Source: JBDLID01 sp039715055 (GTDB lineage: Bacteria > Desulfobacterota > Desulfobulbia > Desulfobulbales > Desulfocapsaceae). Taken from it: a stretch of 64,000 nt of DNA. This document shows positions 8,360 through 19,593 of this stretch, piece by piece (the stretch's first letter is position 1; every line of letters starts with the position of its first letter). The notes under the pieces were generated by a model, which saw nothing but the letters and a program-made list of their open reading frames with translations, did not search any database and was not told the DNA's origin. The position numbers were made by a program, and so were the translations under genes. The stretch lies in assembly GCA_039715055.1 (NCBI GenBank), contig JBDLID010000001.1, positions 1 to 64,000 of the forward strand. Reading direction: 5' to 3'.

Positions 8360-9112
8360 TCAAGCCACTTTTTGGGTACGGCACTCTGCTGATGGTGCCT
8401 CCTCTTTCAGGGCGCTCAGCAACGCTGACAGTTCGATCAGCATGCCGAGTCCCTCCTGGACCTCCGGTCGTTTCATCGCCGCCATCATACCGAAAACACC
8501 ACGGACCGGTTCAACCTTCTGCAGGTCCACCTCCTGCATCTTCGAGCCGACACGCTCGGTCATGCCGAGAAGGTATTCAAAGGCATCAAATACACCGCGC
8601 TGTTTGAGGCACTCCAGTCGTTCCACCGCACCATTAAAGATCGGCTTGGACAGCACTCCGGCATCATTTTTCATCTCCATAATCGATCCGAGCATCTTCA
8701 GGCCGTCCGCCATATTACCCATATTGACGACAAACTGTCTGAGCAATTCCTGAAGGTTTTCAGGTTCGAATCCCTGGAGGCTGCTCTGCAGCTGGTTGAC
8801 CAGTTCCTTGAATATGTCTTTGGAGTACGGTGCAAAGTCCTTTTTAAACTCCATAAAGGTGTTTAACGACTTCAGCGCCTCGGTCAGATTCTGACTGGAA
8901 ATCAGCAGTTGGCCGGTCATATCCGCCACATCTTCGAGAGCGAATCGCCGGTCAAGACCAGAGAGTTTGCCGATGGTTTCAATCACCATATCATTGATGA
9001 GCGGTTCCATCTCCTCCTTGAGTTCCACGTAGGGCTTAATGGCCTGTTTGGCCGCCTTTACTTCGGCTGTGAGCTCATCGAGCCGCTCCAGGATTTTTTC
9101 TTCATTGGTCAT
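8360..9112 (-). CDS. DUF1641 protein, partner of sulfide:quinone oxidoreductase
   Basis: A 250-residue acidic, mostly helical soluble protein, starting MTNEEKILERLDELTAEVKA and with further heptad-like helices. The central region fits DUF1641. Family members usually sit next to FAD/NAD(P) oxidoreductases of the sulfide:quinone or formate-dehydrogenase type, and here the gene starts 11 bases after the SQR-like gene, clearly in one transcript. The biochemical role of DUF1641 is not established; it may be an accessory or docking subunit. There is no signal peptide, metal motif or membrane segment. The C-terminus (AECRTQKVA) looks variable. Confidence 0.78.
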   Translation of the reverse strand: MTNEEKILERLDELTAEVKAAKQAIKPYVELKEEMEPLINDMVIETIGKLSGLDRRFALEDVADMTGQLLISSQNLTEALKSLNTFMEFKKDFAPYSKDIFKELVNQLQSSLQGFEPENLQELLRQFVVNMGNMADGLKMLGSIMEMKNDAGVLSKPIFNGAVERLECLKQRGVFDAFEYLLGMTERVGSKMQEVDLQKVEPVRGVFGMMAAMKRPEVQEGLGMLIELSALLSALKEEAPSAECRTQKVA

Positions 9113-9123
9113 ATCGGCCTCCT

Positions 9124-10353
9124 TTAATCCTGGACTTTACCGGCAAGCGACATTTGGGCCTCAAGCGGCATCTCTTCACCGCTGACAAGTTTATTCCAGT
9201 AAACCCACTTGAACATCATCTTGCCCCAGTGATTGGCCTTGGATTCACCAAGCAGGGAGAAGGGTCCCAGGCCCGGCAGCGGGAATTTACCGGGAAGGGG
9301 CTCATAATCGTAGTTGAAGTCAATGAGGGCCGCCTTGTCAAAACCTGTCTCGATAAAACAGTTGGCATGGCCGTCAAACTCTTCCTGAAGAGGCTCTCCG
9401 TCAATGTCGCGAAGGAAATTGTCCACCATCACCTCGGCTGAGAAGTGGGCAACTGAGCCTGCCTTGGAAGTGGGCAGGGTCGTGGCATCGCCGAGGACAA
9501 ACATGTTGTCATGATTTTCAGCGGCAAGGGTATGATTATTGGTCTTGACGTAACCAATCTCATCCATGGCGATGTCTGATTTGACAAGAAAGCGGGCGCC
9601 AACATTGGGAGGAATTGAGACCAGCAGATCAAATTCGATTTCATCACCGGCTGCGGAGATGATCTTCTTATTGGTACAGTCCACCTCTGCAAGGTCATAG
9701 CTTGCAGTAATGTTAATATTCTTCTGTTCGATCAGCTGGGAGAAGAAGGCACTGGCCTTTGGTTTGGTGAATGCGCCGGGCAGAGGCGTGACCAGTCTGA
9801 TATCCACATCATCCCTTATTCCTTTTTCGGTAAAATAGGCATCGGCCAGGTAGACAAACTCGAGGGGGGCAACCGGACATTTGAACGGGAACTCTGCAAT
9901 GTTGAGAACCAGCTTACCGCCCTTAAAATTTTTCATCGCCTTATGGAGATTGACAGCGCCTTCCAGGGTGTAGAAGTCAAAGGCAACCTTCTGCCATCCT
10001 TCCATCAGACCAGGAATTTCCTCAGGGGCCAGGGAAACGCCGGTACAGACGATGATCTTGTCATACGCATAATTGCCGGCTGTTGTCTCAACGACCTGCT
10101 CTTTGCTATCAACGGCTACGATATCATCGACCACAAAATCTACACCTCTCGGAATAAACTCACTGCGGCTGCGGACGATATCTTCCGCCTTATAGGCACC
10201 AAAGGGGATAAAAAGCAGCCCGGGCTGATATACATGCTTATCATCCTTGTCGATGATCGTTATGGACCATTCATCCTGAGCAAGCTTTTTTCTCAGTTTA
10301 TTGGCGACCATTGTTCCTGCACAACCTGCTCCAAGAATGACAAGTTTTTTCAT
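9124..10353 (-). CDS. Sulfide:quinone oxidoreductase-like FAD flavoprotein
   Basis: A 409-residue flavoprotein with an N-terminal FAD-binding dinucleotide fold (VILGAGCAGTMVANKL) and the second FAD motif NMFVLGDATTLPTSKAGS. The redox-active region contains EFPFKCPVAPLEF, with the cysteine expected in sulfide:quinone oxidoreductases; few other cysteines are present, so this is one of the divergent SQR types. It would oxidise sulfide at the cytoplasmic membrane and pass electrons to quinone. In a sulfate reducer it could serve detoxification or reverse flow. It is co-transcribed with the DUF1641 gene, and the promoter region upstream carries two palindromes. Confidence 0.85.
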   Translation of the reverse strand: MKKLVILGAGCAGTMVANKLRKKLAQDEWSITIIDKDDKHVYQPGLLFIPFGAYKAEDIVRSRSEFIPRGVDFVVDDIVAVDSKEQVVETTAGNYAYDKIIVCTGVSLAPEEIPGLMEGWQKVAFDFYTLEGAVNLHKAMKNFKGGKLVLNIAEFPFKCPVAPLEFVYLADAYFTEKGIRDDVDIRLVTPLPGAFTKPKASAFFSQLIEQKNINITASYDLAEVDCTNKKIISAAGDEIEFDLLVSIPPNVGARFLVKSDIAMDEIGYVKTNNHTLAAENHDNMFVLGDATTLPTSKAGSVAHFSAEVMVDNFLRDIDGEPLQEEFDGHANCFIETGFDKAALIDFNYDYEPLPGKFPLPGLGPFSLLGESKANHWGKMMFKWVYWNKLVSGEEMPLEAQMSLAGKVQD

Positions 10354-10744
10354 ACTCTACCTCCTGTAGAAAGGATTTAGGCGACGTCTTTTCTAACGCC
10401 GGCCTGTCTGGTGGCCGGGATGATCTTATTGGGCTTCCCGGGGTCCGGCTGCCCTTTTTCCTCATTTGAGAATAGCAGCAAATAGTAATCGTTTGCACTA
10501 ATAACCACATTGTGGCGTTTTGGTCAAATGTTTTTTTACCACTTTGTGGTATATTAATATCGGCAAGACGTTGCCACGGAAATGAGGAAGGATTTCGTCC
10601 GGGAATCTTTGAGCAGAAGCTTTGTTCCGCAGACCACCCTAACGATATATTATATCAAAAACCTGGGGACAACTCAAATATGAGATGTGAGGCGGAACAA
10701 AATACGACCCTTGATCGCAGGAAAGGCTGGAAAAAACAGGGTTT
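10354..10744. other. Intergenic region upstream of the SQR gene
   Basis: About 390 bases between folP and the SQR-like gene, both on the minus strand. It contains the putative SQR promoter and two palindromes (10499-10551). A plus-strand open frame crosses part of it and runs into the folP 3' end but shows no protein-like features. No RNA gene was recognised. Confidence 0.5.
10499..10551 (-). promoter_or_regulatory. Putative SQR promoter with two operator-like palindromes
   Basis: On the minus strand a -35 element TTGACC (10527-10522) is followed after 17 bases by a weak -10 TTATTA (10504-10499). One palindrome, ccac-att-gtgg (10505-10515), fills the spacer next to the -10. A second, taccac-ttt-gtggta (10537-10551), lies upstream of the -35. 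Their centres are 34 bases apart, about three helical turns, as expected for a dimeric repressor binding the same face twice. Neither the regulator nor its signal is identifiable here. Confidence 0.5.
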
Positions 10745-11545
10745 TCAGGACAAAGCGGATTCGATGGTGAGTGCTGTGCGGGTCGAGGCCACATCGTGAA
10801 CTCTGATGTAGGCGACACCCTGGCGGGCGGCGAGAGCTGAGATGACGGCAGTGGGCAGATCGCGCTGTTCCACAGGCAGGCCAGTCACATCACCGATGAA
10901 CCTTTTACGTGAATGACCAAGCAGGACCGGACAGCCAAGTACAGAAAAGGCGTCAAGATTTTTAAGGATGGTCAGGTTGTGCTGCAGACTCTTGCCAAAA
11001 CCGATGCCGGGATCAACAATGATACGCTCTCTGCTGATGGAATGGGCGTCTAAAAAGGAGAGCCGTTCCTGAAAAAAATCGATAATCTCAGCAACCACAT
11101 CTTCATAGTGAGGCTCCACCTGCATATCGCCGGGACTGCCCTGCATGTGCATGAGAATCAGGGGTACATCGGTGTCAGCAGCAAGCCTGACCATCTCAGG
11201 ATCCTTCCTCAGGGCCGTAATGTCATTAATAACATCAGCTCCTGAAGCAAGTGCCTGACGGGCCACCTCAGCCTTCGAGGTGTCTATGGATATGGGAATG
11301 GTGGACTCTTTACGGATGGCTTTGATTGCAGGAATCACCCGATCGAGCTCTTGGAAAAGTTCGACGGGTTCGGCAAAAGGACGGGTTGATTCACCGCCGA
11401 TATCGAGAATATCGGCACCTTCTCCGATCATCAACTTCGCCTGTGTCAGTGATGACTCTGCTGAGTTGCAGCGGCCGCCGTCGGAAAAAGAGTCCGGGGT
11501 CACGTTGATAATCCCCATGACCCGGACGCCGGGAGCATCGCTCAC
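10745..11545 (-). CDS. folP: Dihydropteroate synthase
   Basis: A 266-residue TIM-barrel enzyme that condenses 4-aminobenzoate with the pterin pyrophosphate in folate synthesis. The family motifs are complete: GIINVTPDSFSDGG at the N-terminus, DIGGESTRP, DPGIGFGKSLQHN and GHSRKRFIG. The start is a GTG at 11545 that overlaps the ftsH stop as GTGA, so translation is coupled to ftsH. The ftsH-folP order is a common bacterial arrangement. Confidence 0.95.
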   Translation of the reverse strand: MSDAPGVRVMGIINVTPDSFSDGGRCNSAESSLTQAKLMIGEGADILDIGGESTRPFAEPVELFQELDRVIPAIKAIRKESTIPISIDTSKAEVARQALASGADVINDITALRKDPEMVRLAADTDVPLILMHMQGSPGDMQVEPHYEDVVAEIIDFFQERLSFLDAHSISRERIIVDPGIGFGKSLQHNLTILKNLDAFSVLGCPVLLGHSRKRFIGDVTGLPVEQRDLPTAVISALAARQGVAYIRVHDVASTRTALTIESALS

Positions 11546-13635
11546 CGGGGCTGTTCCTCCGGCGTCTCTTCTTCGGAGACCTCCGGTTGTTCGGCAGCGA
11601 CTGTCTCTTCACCTTTGGACTCTTCAGAAACAGGCTCTTCTTCTTTTGCCGCTTCAGGTTCAAAAACAGTCTCTTTGGGATCCTCTGATACCGGTTTGGG
11701 TTCAGGTGTTGCCTCTTTGACTTCTTCTTTTACCGGTTCAGGCGCAGGAGCAGTCACTTCAGGTTCTTCTTTTACCGGTTCAGGAGCAGTCTTTTTGGCT
11801 TCTTCCTTATCCGGCATCTCTGTCCGCGGATACTGACCGGGACGCAGCTCATCAAGAACCTGCTCAATATCGTCAAGGACGATGGTTTCTTTTATGAGCA
11901 GTTCTTTAGCGATCTGATCAAGCACATCCTTATTATCGGTGAGCAGCGTGGTCACGGTGTGATTGGCCTCATCAATAATCTTACGGACGGCCTTGTCGAT
12001 CTGCTGGGCTGTGGACTCACTGAAATCACGATGCTGGGCAATCTCCCGGCCGAGGAAAATCTGCTCCTCCTTCTTACCGTAGGTGAGCGGCCCAAGCTCT
12101 TCACTCATTCCCCATTCACAGACCATTTTACGGGCCATATCCGTTGCCCGCTCAATATCGTTACCGGCACCTGTAGTGATCTCATCAAACATGATCTTCT
12201 CAGCAATACGGCCGCCAAAGAGAATACAGAGGGTGTTTTCAAGATACTTCTTGGAGTGGGTGTATTTTTCCTCCAGGGGCAGCTGCATGGTCACCCCGAG
12301 GGCACGACCGCGGGGGATGATGGTAACTTTGTGAATCGGGTCCGTATCGGGCAGCAGCCTCGCGACCAGAGCGTGACCGGCCTCGTGATAGGCGGTGACC
12401 TCTTTTTCCTTGTCGGTGATGATCATCGACTTTCGCTCAGCGCCCATCATGACCTTGTCTTTGGCCCGGTCAAGCATCTCTTTGGAAACCACTTTGGCTC
12501 CCTTTCTGGCAGCCATAAGCGCTGCCTCGTTGACCAGGTTTTCAAGATCGGCACCGGTAAACCCGGGGGTCCCCCGGGCAACAACCGCCATATCCACTTC
12601 CGGACCAAGTTTGGTTTTCTTGCCGTAGATCTCAAGGATCTTCTGACGTCCCTTGACATCGGGGATGGGCACGATGACCTGGCGATCGAAACGGCCCGGT
12701 CGAAGAAGGGCCGGATCAAGGACATCGGGACGGTTTGTGGCGGCGACGATGATGACACCCTCGTTGGCTTCAAAACCGTCCATCTCAACCAGCAGCTGGT
12801 TCAGGGTCTGCTCACGCTCGTCATGTCCGCCGCCGAGACCGGCGCCGCGATGACGGCCCACCGCATCAATCTCATCGATAAATATTATGCATGGTGCATT
12901 TTTCTTGCCCTGGGTGAAGAGGTCACGGACCCGAGAGGCACCGACGCCGACAAACATCTCGACAAAATCGGAACCGGAAATTGTAAAAAAGGGTACATCG
13001 GCTTCTCCGGCAATGGCCTTGGCCAGCAGGGTCTTGCCGGTACCGGGTGCGCCGGCGAGAAGTACACCCTTTGGAATACGCCCGCCAAGGGTCGTAAATT
13101 TCTGGGGATCCCTCAAAAAATCAATGATCTCTTCAAGCTCCTCCTTGGCCTCATCTATACCGGCAACATCTTCAAAGGTGACCTTGTTCTCACCCTCTTC
13201 CATAAGCCGGGCCCGGTTTTTACCAAAGGAAAGCGCACCGCCTTTGCCGCCCATCTGCATCTGGCGCATGAAAAAGACCCAGACACCGATCAGCAGCAGC
13301 ATGGGGAACCAGGAGACAAAGATACTCATCATCAATGATTCCTTCTGGGTCTCCTTGACGGTGATATTCACCCCGTTCTGCCTCAGCACCGGGATCAGTT
13401 CATCGTCATTGACCGGAAAAATGGTGCGAAAGGGCTTACCATCCTGAAGGACCCCTGAGATTACGTCGCCATCAAGCTGGACCCGCCCCACATTATGCCC
13501 CTCAACACTTGCCATGAACTCACTGTAGGTAAGAGAGTGCATCTGCCCCTGGGGCTTGTTGAAGAGGTTGAAGAGCAGGATCATGGTGAGACCAATCACC
13601 AGCCACATGGATAAATTTTTATAAAAGGTATTCAA
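11542..13635 (-). CDS. ftsH: ATP-dependent zinc metalloprotease FtsH
   Basis: Membrane-anchored AAA+ protease for quality control of membrane and short-lived proteins. It has two N-terminal membrane segments (about residues 8-25 and 105-125) around a periplasmic domain, Walker [10 protein letters not shown], Walker B IIFIDEID, the second-region arginines, and the zinc motif HEAGH. At 697 residues it is longer than the usual 610-650. The extra part is an acidic Pro/Glu/Lys-rich tail with repeated PEPVKEE-like units, likely disordered. It is followed by folP with a four-base overlap, and carB lies upstream on the same strand after a 184-base gap. Confidence 0.96.
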   Translation of the reverse strand: MNTFYKNLSMWLVIGLTMILLFNLFNKPQGQMHSLTYSEFMASVEGHNVGRVQLDGDVISGVLQDGKPFRTIFPVNDDELIPVLRQNGVNITVKETQKESLMMSIFVSWFPMLLLIGVWVFFMRQMQMGGKGGALSFGKNRARLMEEGENKVTFEDVAGIDEAKEELEEIIDFLRDPQKFTTLGGRIPKGVLLAGAPGTGKTLLAKAIAGEADVPFFTISGSDFVEMFVGVGASRVRDLFTQGKKNAPCIIFIDEIDAVGRHRGAGLGGGHDEREQTLNQLLVEMDGFEANEGVIIVAATNRPDVLDPALLRPGRFDRQVIVPIPDVKGRQKILEIYGKKTKLGPEVDMAVVARGTPGFTGADLENLVNEAALMAARKGAKVVSKEMLDRAKDKVMMGAERKSMIITDKEKEVTAYHEAGHALVARLLPDTDPIHKVTIIPRGRALGVTMQLPLEEKYTHSKKYLENTLCILFGGRIAEKIMFDEITTGAGNDIERATDMARKMVCEWGMSEELGPLTYGKKEEQIFLGREIAQHRDFSESTAQQIDKAVRKIIDEANHTVTTLLTDNKDVLDQIAKELLIKETIVLDDIEQVLDELRPGQYPRTEMPDKEEAKKTAPEPVKEEPEVTAPAPEPVKEEVKEATPEPKPVSEDPKETVFEPEAAKEEEPVSEESKGEETVAAEQPEVSEEETPEEQPR

Positions 13636-13819
13636 AAAAACCTCCGAAGGCTCGGTTTGTCCGGGCCTTACTCATATTGAAGCCTTTCGGCATATGCTTT
13701 AATATTATTTAATGGTGATATTCCGTACCAAACGACACTTTTCTGTCTGTTTTCAAAAATCTATTTCCACCTTACCTTAACGCATAACCTTCTCTTGTCG
13801 AGGTCCCAACGCTTTTTTT

Positions 13820-16800
13820 TTAGGCGACTCCATTAAATTCCTGTACCGGTCTGACACCAAGTTCATTCTTTTTCAATGCCTCAATGGATTTCACCACTGA
13901 AATTGCACCGTTGATGGTGGTGGTGTAAGCAATGTGAAGGTCCAGGGCAGCTCTTCTCATCTGATATGAATCCTCAGTAGTCCGTCTTCCCATGGAGGTG
14001 TTAACCACCCATGTGACATTACCGTCCTGAAGCTTATCGAGAATATTGGGTCGCCCCTGGGAAATTTTGTTGACCTCGGAACATTGCACACCGTTTTCTT
14101 TAAGAAAAGAGGCTGTCCCCCTGGTGGCCAGCAGCTCAAAGCCCATTGCGGTAAGCTTTTCGGCCGCGGGCAGCAGCGGCTCTTTGTCGCCGTCCCGGAC
14201 ACTTAAAAAGACCGTCCCGGAAACAGGCACGGTGGATCCTGCGGCATACTGGGCCTTGGCCAGAGCCAGCCCGAGATTCTGGTCGATTCCCATAACCTCG
14301 CCGGTTGATTTCATCTCAGGCCCGAGGAGGACATCAACATTTTCAAAACGGTCAAATGGAAAAACCGCCTCCTTGACCGCCCAGTGATCGACCTCCACCT
14401 CGGTGGTAAGACCCAGTTCGGCAAGCGTTGCCCCCATCATCACCTTGGTGGCCAGTTTGGCCAGCGGCACGCCCGTGGCCTTGGAAACAAAGGGCACGGT
14501 TCTTGACGCCCTGGGATTGACCTCGAGAATATAGACGGTGTCGTCTTTGACCGCAAACTGGACATTCATCAAGCCGATTACTCCCAACTCCTCGGCCATG
14601 GCACGGCTGGCCTCCTTGATCTCCTCGACGAGATCTTTGGACAGTGTATGGGGTGGCAGCACACATGAGGAGTCACCGGAATGAATTCCCGCTTCCTCGA
14701 TATGCTCCATGATACCGCCGATAATTGTAGACTTACCGTCACAGATGGCGTCCACATCGACCTCGATGGCGTCTTTTAAAAATTTGTCAATGAGCACCGG
14801 GTGCTCAGCACCGGCGATACCGGGAATCGCCATGAAATCACGAATGCCGTCATCGTTATAGACGATACGCATATCTCGGCCACCAAGGACATAGGACGGA
14901 CGGACAACGACCGGATAACCGATACGCTTACTGGTTGCCAGCGCATCTTCCAGGTTCATGACGGTATCGTTTTCCGGCTGACGCAGCCCAAGTTTATGGA
15001 GAAACTTCTGGAAACGTTCACGATCTTCAGCCCGGTCGATGGAGTCCGGTGAGGTGCCAATGATCGGCACACCAGCCTCTTCCAGAGGAACTGCCAGATT
15101 CAGCGGGGTCTGGCCGCCAAACTGGACGATGACACCGTCAGGTTTTTCCAGTTCGATGATATTGAGGACATCCTCGCGGGTCAACGGCTCAAAGTAGAGC
15201 TTGTCCGATGTGTCATAGTCGGTGGACACGGTCTCCGGATTGGAGTTGACCATAATCGATTCCACCCCGATCTCGCGCAGGGCAAAGGAGGCATGGACAC
15301 AGCAGTAGTCAAATTCGATCCCCTGGCCGATCCGGTTCGGGCCGCCGCCGAGGATCATGATTTTCTTGGCGTCACTTCCTGCCGCCTCATTTTCCTGCTC
15401 ATAGGTTGAATAATAATACGGAGTGTATGACTCAAACTCGGCGCCGCAGGTATCGACCAGTTTATAGACCGGCTCAAGGCCGATTTTTTTGCGCAGGCCG
15501 CGCACATCGTCCTTGGAGGTCCCGGTCAGATAGGCCAGCTGACGGTCTGAAAAACCATACTGTTTGCACTCACGCAGGAAATCAAAATCAAGCCCCTGAA
15601 AGCCGCGGTCACTGATCTCCATCTCTTTAGCCACAATCTGTTCCAGGTTCCTGAGGAACCAGGGGTCGATCTTGGTCAGCTCAAAGAGTTGATCGATCTC
15701 CATGTTGCGTTTGAGCCCCTCATAGACATGGGCCATACGCTTTGAGTTGGGAGTACGCAGCGCCTTTTCCAGGTCACGGATATCGAGATGGTCCATGAGT
15801 TCCCTGCCGTCTCCGCCAAAACCAAAGCGCCCGGTCTCAAGAGAACGCATGCCTTTCTGAAAGGCCTCTTTAAATGTTCGGCCAATGGCCATGGTCTCGC
15901 CCACTGATTTCATGGCGGTGGTCAACTCATCGGTGGCCTCCGGGAACTTCTCAAAGGTCCATCGTGGAATCTTGACCACACAGTAGTCGATGGTTGGCTC
16001 AAATGAGGCGTAGGTCTCGCGGGTGATATCATTTTTAATCTCATCGAGGGTAAAGCCCACAGCCAGCTTTGCCGCGATCTTGGCAATGGGAAAACCGGTG
16101 GCCTTGGAGGCCAGGGCCGAACTCCTCGACACCCTCGGATTCATTTCGATAATGACCAGTTCCCCGTCTTCGGGGTTGACCGCAAACTGGACATTGGAAC
16201 CGCCGGTCTCCACCCCGATCTCGCGGATAATGGCAATGGCGGCATCCCGCATCTCCTGATACTCGCGGTCGGTAAGGGTCTGGGCCGGAGCCACTGTGAT
16301 GGAGTCACCGGTATGGACTCCCATGGCGTCCATATTTTCAATGGAACAGATGATGACGACGTTGTCATTCTTGTCCCGCATCACCTCAAGCTCATACTCT
16401 TTCCAGCCGAGCAGGCTGCGCTCGAGCATGATCTCAGTGGTCATGGACAGATCAAGGCCGGAGGCGGAAAGCTCTTCGAGTTCGTGGCGGTTGTAAGCCA
16501 CACCGCCGCCTGTCCCACCCAGGGTGAAACTGGGCCGGACAATGATCGGGAAACCGATTTCATCGCCTGCCGCCATGGCATCATCCATGTTACGAACAAT
16601 GGCGGACTTGGGAACGTTGAGGCCTATATTTTCCATTGCCTCCTTGAACTCCTCCCGTCCTTCGGCCTTGTTGATGACATCGATATCGGCGGCCAGCATC
16701 TCTACCCCGTATTTTTCAAGAACGCCTGTTTCGGCAACCTTGATGGCGGTGTTGAGTGCGGTCTGCCCGCCCAGGGTGGGGAGCAGGGCATCGGGCCGTT

Positions 16801-17041
16801 CCGCCTCGATGACCTTGATCACCATCTCGGCATTGATCGGCTCGATGTAAGTGCGGTCGGCAAGCTCCGGGTCGGTCATGATGGTGGCCGGGTTGGAGTT
16901 GATCAGCACCACCTCATAGCCCTCTTCTTTCAAGGCTTTCACCGCCTGGGCGCCGGAGTAGTCAAATTCACAGGCCTGGGAGATAATGATGGGGCCGGAG
17001 CCAATGATGAGAATCTTATGAATGTCGGTTCGTTTCGGCAT
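13820..17041 (-). CDS. carB: Carbamoyl-phosphate synthase large subunit
   Basis: A 1073-residue enzyme with the duplicated ATP-grasp architecture of CarB. The first half starts [22 protein letters not shown] and the second with [22 protein letters not shown]; each has the EVNPR/EMNPR-type metal-binding motif followed by SR. The C-terminal roughly 130 residues form the allosteric MGS-like domain. It makes carbamoyl phosphate for pyrimidine and arginine synthesis using ammonia from CarA. The carA gene ends 60 bases upstream on the same strand. The length is normal and the motifs intact. Confidence 0.97.
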   Translation of the reverse strand: MPKRTDIHKILIIGSGPIIISQACEFDYSGAQAVKALKEEGYEVVLINSNPATIMTDPELADRTYIEPINAEMVIKVIEAERPDALLPTLGGQTALNTAIKVAETGVLEKYGVEMLAADIDVINKAEGREEFKEAMENIGLNVPKSAIVRNMDDAMAAGDEIGFPIIVRPSFTLGGTGGGVAYNRHELEELSASGLDLSMTTEIMLERSLLGWKEYELEVMRDKNDNVVIICSIENMDAMGVHTGDSITVAPAQTLTDREYQEMRDAAIAIIREIGVETGGSNVQFAVNPEDGELVIIEMNPRVSRSSALASKATGFPIAKIAAKLAVGFTLDEIKNDITRETYASFEPTIDYCVVKIPRWTFEKFPEATDELTTAMKSVGETMAIGRTFKEAFQKGMRSLETGRFGFGGDGRELMDHLDIRDLEKALRTPNSKRMAHVYEGLKRNMEIDQLFELTKIDPWFLRNLEQIVAKEMEISDRGFQGLDFDFLRECKQYGFSDRQLAYLTGTSKDDVRGLRKKIGLEPVYKLVDTCGAEFESYTPYYYSTYEQENEAAGSDAKKIMILGGGPNRIGQGIEFDYCCVHASFALREIGVESIMVNSNPETVSTDYDTSDKLYFEPLTREDVLNIIELEKPDGVIVQFGGQTPLNLAVPLEEAGVPIIGTSPDSIDRAEDRERFQKFLHKLGLRQPENDTVMNLEDALATSKRIGYPVVVRPSYVLGGRDMRIVYNDDGIRDFMAIPGIAGAEHPVLIDKFLKDAIEVDVDAICDGKSTIIGGIMEHIEEAGIHSGDSSCVLPPHTLSKDLVEEIKEASRAMAEELGVIGLMNVQFAVKDDTVYILEVNPRASRTVPFVSKATGVPLAKLATKVMMGATLAELGLTTEVEVDHWAVKEAVFPFDRFENVDVLLGPEMKSTGEVMGIDQNLGLALAKAQYAAGSTVPVSGTVFLSVRDGDKEPLLPAAEKLTAMGFELLATRGTASFLKENGVQCSEVNKISQGRPNILDKLQDGNVTWVVNTSMGRRTTEDSYQMRRAALDLHIAYTTTINGAISVVKSIEALKKNELGVRPVQEFNGVA

Positions 17042-17101
17042 TTTTTATGTTTGCTAGAGGTTAAATAGATCTACCCGATTACTTGATTGTCAGAAGGCTC
17101 A

Positions 17102-18229
17102 TCAACTTTTCATCATCTCGATGAATCGATCAAATAAATACATGGCGTCGTGGGGGCCGGGTGCATGTTCCGGATGATACTGAACGGAAAAGGCCGGATA
17201 CTTTTTATGCCGCATCCCCTCAACAGAGTTGTCGTTGAGGTTGATGTGGGTGAGGTCGACCTCATCTTCGTTAAGACTGGACAGGTCGACACAGAAGCCA
17301 TGATTCTGGGAGGTAATTTCCACCTTGCCGGTTGTGAGATCCTTGACCGGCTGGTTACCACCGCGATGTCCGAACTTCAGCTTGGAGGTGGTGGCACCGT
17401 AGGCAAGGCCCATGATCTGGTGACCGAGGCAGATGCCAAACATCGGTTTTTTGCCGAGCAGGCTGCGGACGGTTTCCACCACCCCTTCAACACCTGCCGG
17501 ATCACCGGGGCCGTTTGAGAGAAAGATCCCGTCGGGCTCCATGGCCAGTACAGTGTCCGCACCAGTTGTTGCCGGTACCACCTGAACCAGGCAGCCTTTA
17601 TCAGCCAGTATCCGTGACTGGTTGTACTTGATTCCAAAATCAAAGGCCACAACCTTGAGCGGCTGATCCGCCTTACAGTTGCCAGTTGTAAAACCGGAAC
17701 CCGGAACCGGTTTATCCTGTTCCAGATCCCAACCATACGGTTCCTTGCAGCTCACCCGGCAGACCATGTCACGGCCAACGAGCCCATCCCAATTTTTGGC
17801 TTTTTCGATAAGGGATCCCGGATCAAGATCCTCAGTTGAGACAGCTGCCTTCATGGCACCCTGGATACGGATATGCCTTACCAGGGCCCGGGTATCGAAA
17901 CCCTCCACCCCGACAACACCATACTCCTGGAGAAACTCTGCCAGGGACTGCTCCGAACGATGATTGGAGGGGATACTGTTGTACTCTCTGACAAAAAAAG
18001 CCCTCGGGTGGACCCCTGCCGACTCCATATCCTGCCGGTTGACCCCGTAATTACCTATGAGCGGGTAGGTCATGGTCACCAGCTGGCCGGTATAGGAGGG
18101 ATCGGTCAATATTTCCTGGTAACCGCTCATGGAGGTATTAAAGACGATCTCGCCCATGGCCTCACCTTTACCGGTAAAGGACCTCCCCTCAAAAATGGTT
18201 CCATCTTCCAAAGCAATCAAAGCTTTCAT
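17102..18229 (-). CDS. carA: Carbamoyl-phosphate synthase small (glutaminase) subunit
   Basis: A 375-residue class I glutamine amidotransferase subunit that supplies ammonia to CarB. The N-terminal CarA domain ([16 protein letters not shown], then [13 protein letters not shown]) is followed by the amidotransferase domain with the nucleophile in [14 protein letters not shown] and the His/Glu pair in [12 protein letters not shown]. It lies between waaA and carB with short gaps (29 and 60 bases), consistent with one transcript. Confidence 0.97.
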   Translation of the reverse strand: MKALIALEDGTIFEGRSFTGKGEAMGEIVFNTSMSGYQEILTDPSYTGQLVTMTYPLIGNYGVNRQDMESAGVHPRAFFVREYNSIPSNHRSEQSLAEFLQEYGVVGVEGFDTRALVRHIRIQGAMKAAVSTEDLDPGSLIEKAKNWDGLVGRDMVCRVSCKEPYGWDLEQDKPVPGSGFTTGNCKADQPLKVVAFDFGIKYNQSRILADKGCLVQVVPATTGADTVLAMEPDGIFLSNGPGDPAGVEGVVETVRSLLGKKPMFGICLGHQIMGLAYGATTSKLKFGHRGGNQPVKDLTTGKVEITSQNHGFCVDLSSLNEDEVDLTHINLNDNSVEGMRHKKYPAFSVQYHPEHAPGPHDAMYLFDRFIEMMKS

Positions 18230-18258
18230 AGTTGTCTCTTGGACCTGTTGCTATAATT

Positions 18259-19593
18259 TTAAATGGATGGCTTATTCACCACCCCGTCACATGAAGCCGA
18301 CTGATCAATCAATCCGGCAAGGATAGCCGCCTGCCTAAGCGACGCCCCTTCCTGAGAACGGGCTGCCTCCCGTGCACTCTCACAACTTTTTTCATACTCA
18401 TCGGGCGCCTTTTTAAAACGAGTGATCCGCTCTCCAATTTCCTCCACCCGCTCTACCTTGAAGGCCCCACCGGCCTTCTCAAGAAGCTCAGTGGCATCAA
18501 GAAAATCCATCATAAAGGGCCCGTAAAAAACGATTCGCCCCCAGACAGCGGCCTCCATTATGTTATGTCCGCCGTTGTCCACCAGACTGCCGCCGCAGAA
18601 GACATAGTCAGCAGCCGAGTAAAGGTTGAACAGTTCTCCCATGCAATCAACCAGGACAACAGGACTCGATCGTTTCTCTCCTGCCTGCAGACGGCTGAAC
18701 AGCTGAAACTCAATTTCCCGGTCACCAAACAGCTGACAAATCGCCTCCAGACGTTCAAGATGACGGGGAACAAAGACAAAAAGGCAATCACTGCTGCCAC
18801 TCATCTGCTGCTGAAGCTGAAGCAGAAGCTCCTCTTCACCGGTGTGAGTGGAACCACAGACAACAACCGTCTCATTCTGTTTTTTGGCAAGCAGTGTTTC
18901 GCAACGCTGCCTGATTGCCTCGTGGTCGACGGGTAGAGTCAGGTCATATTTCACATTGCCAAGTACGGAGATCTTTTCCGGATCTGCTCCCAACTGCAGG
19001 TAGTACTTCCGGTTCAGGGAGCTGATCAGCGCCATGGCATCAAAATTTTCAAGTACTCGCCTGAAAAACCAGACCGCTCGCCGATAGCTACGGCAGGCAT
19101 TCTCGGAGAGGCGGCCGTTGGCAAGCCCGATCTTACAGCCCCGCCCGGACAGCTTTTTCAGTAACAGGGGCCAGAGCTCCGTCTCCAGGCAGACATAGAG
19201 ATCAGGGTCGATCCTGCCAATGGCCATATCTGCTGCACCGATCACATCCAGAGGCGCCAGATAGCAACTGACCGTCCCGGCCAGTTCGCGACGACCAAGA
19301 TCACGACCAGTCACAGTCATGGTGGTCAGGACAAACTCAGCGTCTGGAAAATGAATCTGTAACGGCTCAAGCAGCCTTCTTGCCGCCTGAACCTCTCCAA
19401 CTGATGCACCATGGAGCCAGATTCGAAGAGTTCCTGTTTTTTTTTTTGCCAGGCCGCGGTAAAAACCCAATCGCTCAAAAAAACCGTGACGACCTTTTCC
19501 TGAGATCAGCACCCCAAGAAAGATACAGGGGAAGAGCACCCAGAACAAGACACCAACAACCAGTTGATACAGCTGATAAACCATCCAGCCCAT
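18259..19593 (-). CDS. waaA: 3-deoxy-D-manno-octulosonic acid (Kdo) transferase
   Basis: A 444-residue WaaA/KdtA glycosyltransferase that adds Kdo to lipid A precursor at the inner face of the cytoplasmic membrane. An N-terminal membrane anchor (residues 9-31) is followed by GASVGE (62-67), containing the catalytic-base glutamate. Further motifs are ETELWP, the nucleotide-binding CGSTHTGEEELLL region and the C-terminal GGSLVDNGGHNIMEAA segment. It shows the organism makes lipopolysaccharide. The gene ends 29 bases before carA on the same strand. Confidence 0.94.
   Translation of the reverse strand: MGWMVYQLYQLVVGVLFWVLFPCIFLGVLISGKGRHGFFERLGFYRGLAKKKTGTLRIWLHGASVGEVQAARRLLEPLQIHFPDAEFVLTTMTVTGRDLGRRELAGTVSCYLAPLDVIGAADMAIGRIDPDLYVCLETELWPLLLKKLSGRGCKIGLANGRLSENACRSYRRAVWFFRRVLENFDAMALISSLNRKYYLQLGADPEKISVLGNVKYDLTLPVDHEAIRQRCETLLAKKQNETVVVCGSTHTGEEELLLQLQQQMSGSSDCLFVFVPRHLERLEAICQLFGDREIEFQLFSRLQAGEKRSSPVVLVDCMGELFNLYSAADYVFCGGSLVDNGGHNIMEAAVWGRIVFYGPFMMDFLDATELLEKAGGAFKVERVEEIGERITRFKKAPDEYEKSCESAREAARSQEGASLRQAAILAGLIDQSASCDGVVNKPSI

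Noticed and set aside
10512..10799. 95-codon plus-strand frame upstream of SQR
   Set aside because: It runs into the 3' end of folP, has no ribosome-binding site, and covers the putative SQR promoter.
11959..13338. 459-codon open frame on the plus strand across ftsH
   Set aside because: It is antisense to a fully conserved ftsH and shows no protein family features; GC-biased third positions leave the opposite frame open.
16313..17068. 251-codon plus-strand frame over carB
   Set aside because: It is antisense to the conserved N-terminal half of carB and has no recognisable motif.
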